A stretch of 64,000 bases of DNA from Chryseobacterium sp. T16E-39 (GTDB taxonomy: Bacteria; Bacteroidota; Bacteroidia; Flavobacteriales; Weeksellaceae). This document shows, piece after piece, positions 27,075 to 35,132 of the stretch. The stretch's first letter is position 1, and every line of letters begins with the position of its first letter. The DNA lies in assembly GCF_002216065.1 (NCBI RefSeq), contig NZ_CP022282.1:2232001-2296000 (forward strand), in the 5' to 3' direction. The notes under the pieces were generated by a model. It had not been told where the DNA came from, searched no databases, and saw nothing but the letters and a program-made list of their open reading frames with translations. A program made the position numbers and the translations under genes.

Positions 27075-27750
27075 ATATTCTTTCAATGGAATAAATATTA
27101 TTAATAATGGCGTAGATCACAATACCGACCGTATTTTTAGCACCAATCTTTTCCAAAACTCTTTGGCGGTGGCTCTCTACTGTCCTGGGGCTTATAAAAA
27201 GTTTTTCAGCAATCTCGTTATTGGTATATTCCTGACAGATCAGCTTCACGACATCCTTTTCCCTTTCAGAAAGCTCATCTTCCATTTCGAATAAGGATTT
27301 TTTCTTGCTGGAACTGTTCATGTATGAAAACAGCATCTGATGATCTTCAGCAGTAAAATACACTCCGTTTTTAAATACCGTTGTGATGGCATCAATAAAC
27401 GTTTTTTTATCCGAGTTTTTCGGAAGAAAAGCAGATACTCCCAGCTTCACCATATATCCTAAAATAGAACTTTTGTAATGAGAAGAGAGAATGATTATTT
27501 TAAGATCAGGATATTTTTCTTTCAGGATTTCAACCAATTCGAAACCATTCATAGGCTGCATCTGCACATCAACTAAAGCAATATCCGGAAAATCTGCACC
27601 TGACAGTTTTTCAAGATTATCAATAAAATCACGACCGTCACTGGCAGTGAGACATACTGATATATTTTTTTCATTCGACAACAACAGCTTTACTCCTTCC
27701 AGAATTAGTTGTTCATCATCGATTAAGGCTATTTTAATTTGAGGGTTCAT
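27073..27750 (-). CDS. NarL/LuxR-type response regulator
   Basis: A 225-residue response regulator. The receiver has the acidic pair DDEQ (about 11-14), the phospho-acceptor in DIALVDVQM, ILSSH with the switch Ser, and the lysine in FLPKNSDKK. The C-terminal LuxR-type HTH reads ELSEREKDVVKLICQEYTNNEIAEKLFISPRTVESHRQRVLEKIG (in segments). It overlaps the end of the kinase gene by 17 bases, so the pair is translationally coupled. It probably activates transcription of unknown targets when phosphorylated by that kinase. Confidence 0.93.
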   Translation of the reverse strand: MNPQIKIALIDDEQLILEGVKLLLSNEKNISVCLTASDGRDFIDNLEKLSGADFPDIALVDVQMQPMNGFELVEILKEKYPDLKIIILSSHYKSSILGYMVKLGVSAFLPKNSDKKTFIDAITTVFKNGVYFTAEDHQMLFSYMNSSSKKKSLFEMEDELSEREKDVVKLICQEYTNNEIAEKLFISPRTVESHRQRVLEKIGAKNTVGIVIYAIINNIYSIERI

Positions 27751-28432
27751 TGTGATAAGGAATTTTAATAATTAAACGGCTTCTCTTCTGCAATACATTT
27801 TTCCATTTATGAACTGCATTCATAGATTTTATTCTGGATTCTATATTACTGATCCCCATTCCTTTCTTTACAGATTCGTAATCGAAACCCTGACCATTGT
27901 CTGTAATGACAACGATCATGTCATCCGGATAATCTTTGATGTAGATCCAGATTTCCGTAGCTGAGGAATGTTTGATCACATTGGTCGTAAATTCCTGAAT
28001 GATCCTATACAGCTGAACTTCAATAAAAATACTTTTTTTCCGATACCCAGGAGCTACATGCAATGAAATATTGATCTTGTGTGAAAGGTTAACGATCAGT
28101 TCTTCTATATATAGTACCAGACCTACAGATTCCAGATTCACAGGATACAATGAATGCGAAATAGTTCTGGCAGAATCTATTAACGCCGACATCTGATTGT
28201 GTATATTTCTTTTGATCAGTTCATCCCCTTTGGTATCAAGATTATTCAGCCACAGAGAAAGAATATTGAGTCGATTACCGATATCGTCATGAATCATCAC
28301 CGCAATACGTTTACGCTCTTCTTCCTGAGCCTTGATATTTTCTAACACCAGACTTTTCTGATGAAGAACCTCAGCTTCATGCTGAGCATTTTTTTCCTTA
28401 ATAATCCGGTCTACAAAAGTTTTATATGCCAA
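27734..28432 (-). CDS. Histidine kinase of the HisKA_3/NarX type
   Basis: The kinase core is clear: a coiled-coil segment, the H-box EEERKRIAVMIHDDIGNRL (phospho-acceptor His about 48), and the ATPase domain with NVIKHSSATEI, DNGQGFD and GMGISNIESR. The start given (TTG at 28432) is the only standard start codon near, but the frame stays open to about 28558 and the upstream stretch 28444-28480 codes for an uninterrupted Ile/Val/Leu helix. The natural protein therefore likely begins further upstream, at a rare codon overlapping the previous gene, and is membrane anchored. It works with the response regulator downstream. Confidence 0.85.
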   Translation of the reverse strand: MAYKTFVDRIIKEKNAQHEAEVLHQKSLVLENIKAQEEERKRIAVMIHDDIGNRLNILSLWLNNLDTKGDELIKRNIHNQMSALIDSARTISHSLYPVNLESVGLVLYIEELIVNLSHKINISLHVAPGYRKKSIFIEVQLYRIIQEFTTNVIKHSSATEIWIYIKDYPDDMIVVITDNGQGFDYESVKKGMGISNIESRIKSMNAVHKWKNVLQKRSRLIIKIPYHNEPSN

Positions 28433-28497
28433 TAAAATAAATAATACGATAACTGCTATGGTAACAATTATCAGTATTAGAAAATCAATATGTAGTG

Positions 28498-29121
28498 TTA
28501 CTTCTTTAATTTGATAAATGTATATATAAATGAGCCATATAAAATACTCGACAGGATATTATTCGTTCCCAAAATCGCATAATAATCGTCCTCTGATAAA
28601 GTAGCAATCTGGTGCTGAATAATAAAAATAAATACAGAAACAGAATAATAAAAAAAGATACAGGCATCTACTAAAGTAAATCGGTTGATACTTTTACCAT
28701 TTTTAATCTGCTGCAACAAAGTATACCCTGCAAAGCAAATAATAATGATATTGGAAGTCACTTTCACAATATCACTATTAAAATAAGTACTAAAGATCTG
28801 ATTAAAAATCAAAAATCCAACAGATAACATGAATACTACAATCCATAGATATTTTGATCCATTCAGTTTTTTAATAAATAAACTTGTCAGTAAAAAAAAT
28901 TCACCAGCTATATAGATAGGATACAGAAATGAAGTATCCTTATATCCAAGAATGGTGGTCAAAAAATTCGTAGAAGCTTCTATTAATAACAAAAAACCGA
29001 TATAAAATACATATAATTTTTCGTCTTTTCTTAGCGCAGGGTACTTAAAAACCCCAAAAATAAAAGAGATAAGAAGCAGAACATTCGTGATCCCCCATGT
29101 AGTGATAAAATAGCTGTGCAT
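28498..29121 (-). CDS. Polytopic membrane protein, likely sensor partner
   Basis: A 207-residue protein with about seven hydrophobic helices (for example TNVLLLISFIFGVF, LYVFYIGFLLLIEAS, YLWIVVFMLSVGFLIF) and short loops, resembling the seven-helix membrane sensors encoded beside HisKA_3 kinases in Bacteroidetes. There is no soluble domain. It lies seven bases after the upstream gene, and its end overlaps the open frame of the kinase. I infer that it senses a membrane or extracellular signal for the kinase. Confidence 0.65.
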   Translation of the reverse strand: MHSYFITTWGITNVLLLISFIFGVFKYPALRKDEKLYVFYIGFLLLIEASTNFLTTILGYKDTSFLYPIYIAGEFFLLTSLFIKKLNGSKYLWIVVFMLSVGFLIFNQIFSTYFNSDIVKVTSNIIIICFAGYTLLQQIKNGKSINRFTLVDACIFFYYSVSVFIFIIQHQIATLSEDDYYAILGTNNILSSILYGSFIYTFIKLKK

Positions 29122-29128
29122 GATTATT

Positions 29129-29857
29129 TTATAATTGACAGATAGGAGGACATGGTCTTGACCAATCGTACGTATTGGAGATCACCTCCATACTTCCTGT
29201 ATTTTGTAAGTCCTGATAAAAAGAAATGAAAATCAATGTTACCAATGTTCTCTGATAGATCTCAGAAAATTTGATTCCAAATGAACATACGATATAAGAA
29301 AGTCCCTCTTTTGATGGATTCAGGTCTTCAGCAGGTACATAAAATCTTTTAAAAATTCTTGTTCCTTTAAATTCATCACATTCTCTATAAAACCAGGTTG
29401 ATGATTCATCACGCCACAGTTCTATAGCAGCAACAGCTTTATCCTGTTCCATTACCGGCATATTGGCTACCGGAAAATACATATCTGCTGTTTTATCTAC
29501 CTGCTGCAAATCTTTAGAAAGAACTGCATTTTTCACCAGGGTATATTCCTGTGTCTCTATCAGCGTCAGGTTCGTGGTCAATACAGAAAGAATACTGTAA
29601 GGGTATTCATTAACCGCAATTTTCTGTCCGCTAGGATCAAGAGGACAAAGAATGAGTACCAGTTGATTTTTATAGACTCCCATTTCAGAACAAAAGTCTG
29701 TGCATTTATTATTCCTCTTCACCCAGTCAATCTGGTCCAGTGAAAGGATAAAAACATAATTAGGCGGGATTAGCTTTTGTATTGTTGAATAATCCTTGGA
29801 ACTGGCATCCCAGGCAGCGATCGCAGCGGTATACTCTTCTTTGTTAAAAATTGTCAT
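29129..29857 (-). CDS. Unrecognised 242-residue protein at head of two-component operon
   Basis: I do not recognise a family. The protein appears soluble and cytosolic, with no signal peptide or membrane helix. It opens MTIFNKEEYTAAIAAWDASSKD and ends in a Cys/Pro-rich tail (WSRPCPPICQL). Several cysteines are scattered (CTDFCSE about 52-56). The membrane protein, kinase and regulator genes follow, with gaps of 7 bases and overlaps, so it is likely part of the same regulatory operon. There is no evidence for enzymatic activity. The 172-base gap upstream of it shows no further gene. Confidence 0.55.
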   Translation of the reverse strand: MTIFNKEEYTAAIAAWDASSKDYSTIQKLIPPNYVFILSLDQIDWVKRNNKCTDFCSEMGVYKNQLVLILCPLDPSGQKIAVNEYPYSILSVLTTNLTLIETQEYTLVKNAVLSKDLQQVDKTADMYFPVANMPVMEQDKAVAAIELWRDESSTWFYRECDEFKGTRIFKRFYVPAEDLNPSKEGLSYIVCSFGIKFSEIYQRTLVTLIFISFYQDLQNTGSMEVISNTYDWSRPCPPICQL

Positions 29858-30029
29858 ATTTGCATGGTTTTTAGTGCTATAAAATTATATAAACTAAACT
29901 ACCTATGCAAACATCTCCTCTATAATTGAAGATTTATTATTATATTTCAAATATAATTGAATAAACTTTTTAAATCATCAATAAGCTACTATAAACTCAG
30001 CGAACAAAGAGTTTTATTCACCTTTGAGT

Positions 30030-30653
30030 TTAATAATTCCTAACTGTAATATGGTAGCAGCTTTGTTGTCTTTCTTTTATATAATAGATCCGTCCGGCAT
30101 TCGCATAATACTTCAATACTTTTTCCAGGGCAATTTCCATTTTAGGATTATATTTCAGAAGATTATTGAACCTTACGTAAGAAATATCAAAGGAGTTTCC
30201 GTAATTATGAGAACTGATTCCCAAAGAAGCATTAGAGTTTACCCTTCGCAGCCTGCACTGATCTTCAAGCGTTCTCGTCATTGATGAAACCGTAAAAGTA
30301 TGTCCCTTCGATTCTTTACTGAATTTCGCGCCTATTTTTTCAAGCGTAGTTTTAGCTTTAGAAACTAAATAAGCCCTGCTGTAATCTAATTTCTGAACAC
30401 GATACCCTTTTCCACTTTTCTTTACTTTATGAAGCTTTCCATTGCTGATATATTTTTGAATGGTTTTAGAGTCCTTAAGTAATTTAATCCCAAAACTTTT
30501 TGAAGCATCAATATGAGGTTTGTAAAGAGGGGTTGGTTCAACTTTTAAGACTTTCGTAAGATCATAGCAAGGTGCCATTTTTCTAGAAGGTTGTGCAGAA
30601 CAAAAAACCAATAGACATCCAAAAACTAAACACAGAAACTTTTTCATTCGCAC
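30030..30653 (-). CDS. DUF5715 family exported protein, M15-peptidase-like
   Basis: A 207-residue exported protein: signal peptide (MKKFLCLVFGCLLVFCSAQ) then a domain ending with SSMTRTLEDQCRLRR, GISSHNYGNSFDISYV and SCYHITVRN. The S-H-x6-D spacing followed by a late His matches the zinc ligands of VanY/DacB-type M15 peptidases, so a peptidoglycan carboxypeptidase or an LD-type amidase role is plausible. DUF5715 itself is uncharacterised. It is monocistronic; no promoter element was found close to the start. Confidence 0.72.
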   Translation of the reverse strand: MRMKKFLCLVFGCLLVFCSAQPSRKMAPCYDLTKVLKVEPTPLYKPHIDASKSFGIKLLKDSKTIQKYISNGKLHKVKKSGKGYRVQKLDYSRAYLVSKAKTTLEKIGAKFSKESKGHTFTVSSMTRTLEDQCRLRRVNSNASLGISSHNYGNSFDISYVRFNNLLKYNPKMEIALEKVLKYYANAGRIYYIKERQQSCYHITVRNY

Positions 30654-30807
30654 TTTTTTTAATTTAAAAACGAAAAATAATCATTTATGTGATACAATTC
30701 AACCGTAAGAGAAGTATCATTAAAACATATCTTTCAGTAAATCCTCAATAACATTATCAGATTCACACTTGTTGATTAATTTAATTTAATTCTTTTTAAA
30801 AAATAAT

Positions 30808-30838
30808 TTGAAAGTTTGAAATTTAAACTATAAATTTG
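30808..30838 (+). promoter_or_regulatory. Promoter of aquaporin gene
   Basis: TTG at 30808-30810 and TAAATTTG at 30831-30838, 20 bases apart. The ATG follows 23 bases later. Confidence 0.65.
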
Positions 30839-30861
30839 GTTTCAATATAAAAATAAACATT

Positions 30862-31581
30862 ATGATAAAAAAACTTTTTGCTGAATTTTTCGGCACATTT
30901 TGGCTTGTTTTCGGAGGTTGCGGAAGTGCAGTTTTTGCTGCAGGGGTTCCGGACATCGGAATCGGACTTTTGGGTGTTGCTTTAGCATTTGGTCTTACTG
31001 TTCTCACTATGGCATATGCTGTAGGTCATATTTCCGGTGGACACTTTAATCCGGCGGTTAGTTTCGGACTGTTAGCCGGGGGGAGATTTCCCTTCAAAGA
31101 TCTGATTTCGTACATTGTTGCACAGTGTTTAGGCGCCATTGCAGCAGCAGGCTGTCTTTACATTATCCTGAACGGAGCCGGTGCATTCACCACTGAAGGA
31201 CCAGGCGCCTTTGCCACGAATTTCTATGATATGCCAGGCTACCATAACAGGAGTTATTCGATGGGAGCTGCATTCTTAGCAGAATTTCTGTTAACTGCAT
31301 TCTTCTTGATTATCATTATGGGAGCAACGGATAAATGGGCAAATGGAAAATTTGCGGGAATAGCAATTGGTTTTGCTTTAACCCTGATTCACCTGATCTC
31401 AATTCCTATTACAAATACTTCCGTTAACCCTGCAAGATCCCTTTCCCAGGCTCTGTTTGTAGGAGGCGCTGCAATGTCTCAGCTTTGGCTGTTCTGGGTA
31501 GCTCCTATTCTGGGCGGAATTGCCGGTGGGCTGATCTATAAGTTTTTGCTTCAGCGATCAGATACCGAAGTAGCAGCTTAA
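30862..31581 (+). CDS. aqpZ: Aquaporin Z-like water channel
   Basis: MIP-family channel of 239 residues with six membrane helices and both asparagine boxes: [10 protein letters not shown] (about 63-72) and [10 protein letters not shown] (about 185-194). The selectivity-filter Arg follows the second NPA, and a His occurs in FALTLIHL, as in water-selective AqpZ rather than GlpF. It conducts water across the inner membrane. It is monocistronic, with a good promoter and a terminator shared with the facing gene. Confidence 0.93.
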   Translation: MIKKLFAEFFGTFWLVFGGCGSAVFAAGVPDIGIGLLGVALAFGLTVLTMAYAVGHISGGHFNPAVSFGLLAGGRFPFKDLISYIVAQCLGAIAAAGCLYIILNGAGAFTTEGPGAFATNFYDMPGYHNRSYSMGAAFLAEFLLTAFFLIIIMGATDKWANGKFAGIAIGFALTLIHLISIPITNTSVNPARSLSQALFVGGAAMSQLWLFWVAPILGGIAGGLIYKFLLQRSDTEVAA

Positions 31582-31596
31582 CTGAAAAAATATATA

Positions 31597-31632
31597 AAAA
31601 AATCCTGCCAGTATCTCCGGCAGGATTTTTTT
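31597..31632. terminator. Bidirectional terminator between aqpZ and MmcB-like gene
   Basis: AAAAAATCCTGCC/GGCAGGATTTTTTT hairpin (stems 31597-31609 and 31619-31632). It overlaps the stop codon of the minus-strand gene. Confidence 0.88.
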
Positions 31633-32176
31633 ATTTTCTTTTTTTGATCTCAAAAGGATTTTTAAAAATGAGTTCTTCATATTTTCCTTTGATCTCCATT
31701 TTTCGCTGCAGCAGATTCAATGCCATCTTCCGGATAAAAAGATCTTTGTCATTAAGCTTCCAATAAGAATCTTCATGTACCTGAACCGGCTTTCTGATGA
31801 GATAAAATTCAGTTTCCCAGGTATCTGCATTATGATAGAATTCAATGATTCCACAGTGTTCAGGAATTGCAGCATGTTCAACCATCCCCATAGGAAGTAA
31901 AAAACTGAACGCATTACAGACATAGTCCCCACAGGAAATCTTATCATGTTTTAAAAACTTCTCTCCTGTAGCTGTATTTAGATATGATTTTTTAAAATCG
32001 TTTTTAAAATCACTTTTAGATAACTTAATTTCAATTTCATGACTCAACCCCGCAGCATCAATGATCAGAATATCCGCTTCCCAGTCAGAATGAAAATGAT
32101 TGGTCAGGACAATTTCTTTCTCAAAATCACATTGAGAATGGATGAATGCGTGGACAAGTTCTTCTATTTTTAGCAT
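31631..32176 (-). CDS. MmcB-like / PD-(D/E)XK nuclease-fold protein
   Basis: A 181-residue soluble protein. The segment SDWEADILIIDAAGLSHEIEIKLSKSDFKNDF (residues about 30-61, quoted for its Asp and E-x-K) fits the PD-(D/E)XK pattern, as in MmcB-like putative DNA-repair proteins and phage-related homologues. The later CNAFSFLLPMGMV strand matches those proteins as well. The substrate is unknown and no partner gene is adjacent. Confidence 0.6.
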   Translation of the reverse strand: MLKIEELVHAFIHSQCDFEKEIVLTNHFHSDWEADILIIDAAGLSHEIEIKLSKSDFKNDFKKSYLNTATGEKFLKHDKISCGDYVCNAFSFLLPMGMVEHAAIPEHCGIIEFYHNADTWETEFYLIRKPVQVHEDSYWKLNDKDLFIRKMALNLLQRKMEIKGKYEELIFKNPFEIKKRK

Positions 32177-32239
32177 TTCTTTTGATTTTGAGGGTTTTAG
32201 GGCAAATGAGTTTGAGAGAGCTTGAGCTATTGATAATAA

Positions 32240-32400
32240 TTAAAATAGAGTCATCACGTTGAGCAGATTTTGCAAAAAAATCGTATCGAGAAACTGTTGA
32301 GTTATGCGTGAAAATTCCGGTCATTTAGAAAACGTTCCCGGCACAAAATCATTCTTCATTTCATTATGAAGTATTTCACTCGAACTAACTGAAAACACAT
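32240..32400 (-). repeat. Dispersed foldback repeat, inverted diverged copy
   Basis: The 275-base gap here contains, on the minus strand, TTCTCGATACGATTTTT followed by CAAAATCTGCTC, and further up AGTTCGAGTGAAATACTTC. These are the two arms of the 203-bp unit repeated in tandem at 51.3-51.9 kb, in the same arm order but diverged in the middle. It lies between the MmcB-like and LuxE-like genes. Confidence 0.6.
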
Positions 32401-32414
32401 AATAAACAGTTACA

Positions 32415-32448
32415 ACACGCATCCCGAACCTCGAAACACGAATCTCTA
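32415..32448. repeat. TTCGG/TTCGA-type simple dispersed repeat
   Basis: CATCCCGAACCTCGAAACAC and neighbours form the reverse complement of the CGGGTTTCGAG-like degenerate repeat that also occurs at 51.2 kb and inside the gene at 35.85 kb. Confidence 0.45.
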
Positions 32449-32451
32449 CAA

Positions 32452-33441
32452 TCAGCTCACCAATAAACTACACCCACGGATATCAGAGTGATCAATTCTT
32501 CCCAGGATCTGAAATTTACCTTCGGGAAGTATTTTTCCTAAATCCTGCGTGGCAATAAAAGAACAGGAATGAAAATTTGCCAGATCAATAATATTGACCG
32601 CTCCGGTTCTCCCCTCTTTCTCATAAGTCAAAGGATCCTCCGCATTTCTTACCAGGATACGCATCCATTTTGGACATTCGTATTCATTATTTCCCAGGGA
32701 ATAAGCCTGTGACAAGAGTTCTGTCATGGAATATTCAGAATATATTGCATCTGTATTAAAACCCTGTTGTAAAATGGCCAGCAATTCATGTTTTGTCATT
32801 TCTTCCTTACGTCCCTTCATTCCCCCTGTTTCGATTACAATAAGGTTTTCTGAAAATCCCAATGATTCACCACCTCTTTCTGAATGGCAGTAATCAATGA
32901 AATCTAAAAGCGCAAAGGAAACCCCAAATAAAATAACCTTTCTGCCCTTCAAAGTCTTCAGAAGATCAAAAAGATCAGAATGATTATATAAGAAATACCC
33001 ATTTTCAGGCTGCGCAGAAACATTCATCAGATAATCTACCATATAGATCAATGAAGAATTTTGTTTTTCAAGGTAACTTGGCAGTAACCCCAGAAAAATA
33101 AACTCTTCAGGTTTCCCTATAAACTGCTCAAAACTTTTATAGATACTTTCGCGATACAGATTTTCATTGGCAATATAATGTTTGGAAAGGTTCATCTGCG
33201 TCGTTCCCGAACTCTGAAAGTACAGGTCAGCAACAACCCTTTTGTCCAGGACCTGATGATTCTTAAACATTTCTATAGGTAAAAACGGGATCTTCGTCAC
33301 AGCATCCACGGTATCAGGATCAATCCTTAGGTAATCCACAAATTTCCTGTAAACTTCAACGTTTTCATATTGATAACGAAACGTTTTCAATGATGCATCC
33401 AAAAAGTCCTGCTCGGTCTGTATGTTGAATATATTTTCCAA
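32452..33441 (-). CDS. LuxE/PaaK-family acyl-protein synthetase-like protein
   Basis: A 329-residue acyl-activating enzyme-like protein of the LuxE subgroup (adenylate-forming fold). Features: PFLPIEMFKNHQV (about 49-61), the phosphate-loop-like FQSSGTTQMNLS (about 73-84), FGVSFALLDFIDYC, and IETGGMKGRKEEMTKHELL with YSEYSMTELLSQAYS, which parallel the LuxE signature. LuxE activates fatty acids; here no luciferase or reductase genes occur, and family relatives work in surface-polysaccharide or aryl-polyene contexts. The substrate is unknown. Confidence 0.8.
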   Translation of the reverse strand: MENIFNIQTEQDFLDASLKTFRYQYENVEVYRKFVDYLRIDPDTVDAVTKIPFLPIEMFKNHQVLDKRVVADLYFQSSGTTQMNLSKHYIANENLYRESIYKSFEQFIGKPEEFIFLGLLPSYLEKQNSSLIYMVDYLMNVSAQPENGYFLYNHSDLFDLLKTLKGRKVILFGVSFALLDFIDYCHSERGGESLGFSENLIVIETGGMKGRKEEMTKHELLAILQQGFNTDAIYSEYSMTELLSQAYSLGNNEYECPKWMRILVRNAEDPLTYEKEGRTGAVNIIDLANFHSCSFIATQDLGKILPEGKFQILGRIDHSDIRGCSLLVS

Positions 33442-33613
33442 TTTCTAAATTTTAAAAAATCTTACAATCTCATTATTAACCAGTTACTTAAAAAACATTC
33501 CTTTTTAATATTTTTTTAATAAAAATTGATTTTTTTGGTCAAGTTCTTGCAATGATGTATGCGGAATATGGATTAAAAACAGAGTGAATTTATTCATTCG
33601 AAGATTACCTCTT

Positions 33614-34405
33614 TTAGGGGTAATTTTTTTTTGTCTTTTCCTCAAAAGTCTTTAATTCGAAATCCTCCTCAAAGACCCCATAGGTAAAATAAGAGATCCA
33701 ATCCCCTAAATTGATGTATTGTGCCTTTTGATTCAGCTCTAAAACCATAGGAAGGTGACGGTGCCCATAAATGAAATAATCAATTTTTTCAGTCTTTAGT
33801 TTTTCTTTTGAATAAATAATTAAAAACTCTTTATCCTCCCCTAAGAATGCTTTATCCTCTTCACCGGAAATCATTTTATTTTTCTGAGAAAGATATAATG
33901 CAATCTTCATCGCAATATCCGGATGAAGCCACTTAAAAGCCCATTGAGCAATAGGATTCGTGAACAGCTTCTTCATTCTTTTATACCCCTTGTCACCAGG
34001 TCCCAAACCGTCTCCATGAGCCAATAAAAACTGCTTACCTCCCATTTCAAAGTACTGTTTTTTATAAAACACAGTACAACCAATCTCTTCCTCCAGATAA
34101 TCTTTCATCCATAGATCATGGTTTCCTACAAAGAAATAAACATGAATCCCCCGGTCTTTTAATTCAGCAATTTTTCCGAGCACACGAACGTACCCTTTAG
34201 GAATCACATATTTCCACTCGTGCCAGAAATCAAAAAGATCACCCATTAAAAATAAAACCTGGGCATCTTCCTTTATTTCATCCATCCAGCGTATAAACTT
34301 TTCTTCACGCACTTTGCTTTCCTTAGGATTAGGAGCTCCAAAATGCTGATCGGAAGCGAAATACACTTTTTTTCCAGGCTGTAAATTAATCGTTGTCTTT
34401 AACAC
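33614..34405 (-). CDS. lpxH: UDP-2,3-diacylglucosamine diphosphatase (LpxH-type)
   Basis: Calcineurin-like metallophosphoesterase of 263 residues with all five motifs: SDQHFGAP (D-x-H), GDLFDFW, GNHDLW, AHGDG, and GHRHLP. The family hydrolyses UDP-2,3-diacylglucosamine to lipid X on the cytosolic face of the inner membrane, the fourth step of lipid A synthesis. The N-terminal order and the GPGDKGYKRMKKLFTNPIAQW helix region agree with Bacteroidetes LpxH. It precedes queD; the two are divided by 25 bases on the same strand and may share a transcript. Confidence 0.88.
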   Translation of the reverse strand: MLKTTINLQPGKKVYFASDQHFGAPNPKESKVREEKFIRWMDEIKEDAQVLFLMGDLFDFWHEWKYVIPKGYVRVLGKIAELKDRGIHVYFFVGNHDLWMKDYLEEEIGCTVFYKKQYFEMGGKQFLLAHGDGLGPGDKGYKRMKKLFTNPIAQWAFKWLHPDIAMKIALYLSQKNKMISGEEDKAFLGEDKEFLIIYSKEKLKTEKIDYFIYGHRHLPMVLELNQKAQYINLGDWISYFTYGVFEEDFELKTFEEKTKKNYP

Positions 34406-34430
34406 CGGCTGAGTTATTTATTGAATTCAA

Positions 34431-34877
34431 TTATAGATTATCTTCAGCAAACCATTCTCCATAAGAGTTTTCAGTTTCATGAAGTTTAAGGTAAGCCAAA
34501 GAAACTTCAGCGGGAAGCTTAGATTTTATTTTGGCTGCGATCGCATACAGCATATTTTCACACGTAGGTTGGAAATTGCAATAGATCACCTTATGCCCTC
34601 TTCCTTCAAGATCCTCCCCCAACTCTTTATGAGGCGACAGTCCATTGATCAATACCGCATGATCCCAAACATCTACAATTTCAGATTTTACAATACTTTT
34701 GATATCACCAAAATCCACTACCATCCCATTTTTAGGGTTCTCCAAATCATTAACAGGTTTTCCTTTCACTGTCACAAACAGCTTATAGGAATGTCCATGC
34801 ATATTTTTACACTTTCCATCGTAATTATACAGCACATGTGCCGTCTCGAATGTAAAAATTTTTGTAATACGTATCAT
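34431..34877 (-). CDS. queD: 6-carboxytetrahydropterin synthase (QueD)
   Basis: Zinc enzyme that converts dihydroneopterin triphosphate to 6-carboxytetrahydropterin in queuosine synthesis. Zinc ligands and catalytic Cys are visible: ETAHVL, CKNMHGHSYKL (C...HGH), then VDFGDIKSIV and NPTCENMLY-like QPTCENMLYAIA. A PTPS of other pathways is less likely. The frame is open to 34940, but I start at 34877 (MIRITKIF, 148 residues), since the -7 element TATCTTTG at 34882-34889 lies just upstream and the extension has no family residues. Confidence 0.88.
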   Translation of the reverse strand: MIRITKIFTFETAHVLYNYDGKCKNMHGHSYKLFVTVKGKPVNDLENPKNGMVVDFGDIKSIVKSEIVDVWDHAVLINGLSPHKELGEDLEGRGHKVIYCNFQPTCENMLYAIAAKIKSKLPAEVSLAYLKLHETENSYGEWFAEDNL

Positions 34878-34881
34878 GCTG

Positions 34882-34889
34882 CAAAGATA
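34882..34889 (-). promoter_or_regulatory. -7 element of queD
   Basis: CAAAGATA on the + strand, TATCTTTG on the minus strand, four bases from the ATG at 34877. A leaderless mRNA is predicted. Confidence 0.6.
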
Positions 34890-35013
34890 AGGAATTTGGG
34901 ATGAGTATGGGATACTGATTGAGGAGTATGATATGATCAATAAAAAATAATATCTCTATGCTATTTATTAAAATACACAAAATTACACGACGAGTTTTGT
35001 CGTATTAGAGGGA

Positions 35014-35021
35014 TATCTTTG
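35014..35021 (+). promoter_or_regulatory. -7 element upstream of small ORF
   Basis: TATCTTTG, an exact TAnnTTTG, five bases ahead of an ATG at 35027. A TTG at 34997-34999 is rather close for a -33. Confidence 0.45.
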
Positions 35022-35026
35022 TAAAA

Positions 35027-35104
35027 ATGAAAAAGATAAGATTAAATCTTTTTCACAAGCCTTTTCGCCGTGATGTAAAAAGAGTACTTTTGCGGAAATT
35101 ATAA
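35027..35104 (+). CDS. Possible 25-residue basic leader peptide
   Basis: A short ORF reading MKKIRLNLFHKPFRRDVKRV plus LLRKL, strongly basic, starting five bases after a perfect -7 element and ending 28 bases before the T9SS-protein gene. The message can fold AAAAGAT/ATCTTTT within it. A second -7 element (35085-35092) lies inside its 3' end. It could be a leader peptide of the RHS operon, or chance. Confidence 0.3.
   Translation: MKKIRLNLFHKPFRRDVKRVLLRKL
35085..35092 (+). promoter_or_regulatory. -7 element of the RHS operon
   Basis: TACTTTTG, an exact TAnnTTTG, 40 bases upstream of the ATG at 35133. No TTG is present at -33. Confidence 0.5.
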
Positions 35105-35132
35105 AACTATACTCATTTAATTAAACATAAGC

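Noticed and set aside
33598..33632. Hairpin ATTACC...GGTAAT with T-run considered as terminator of lpxH
   Set aside because: The T-run follows the stem on the + strand while lpxH is on the minus strand, and no + strand gene ends there.
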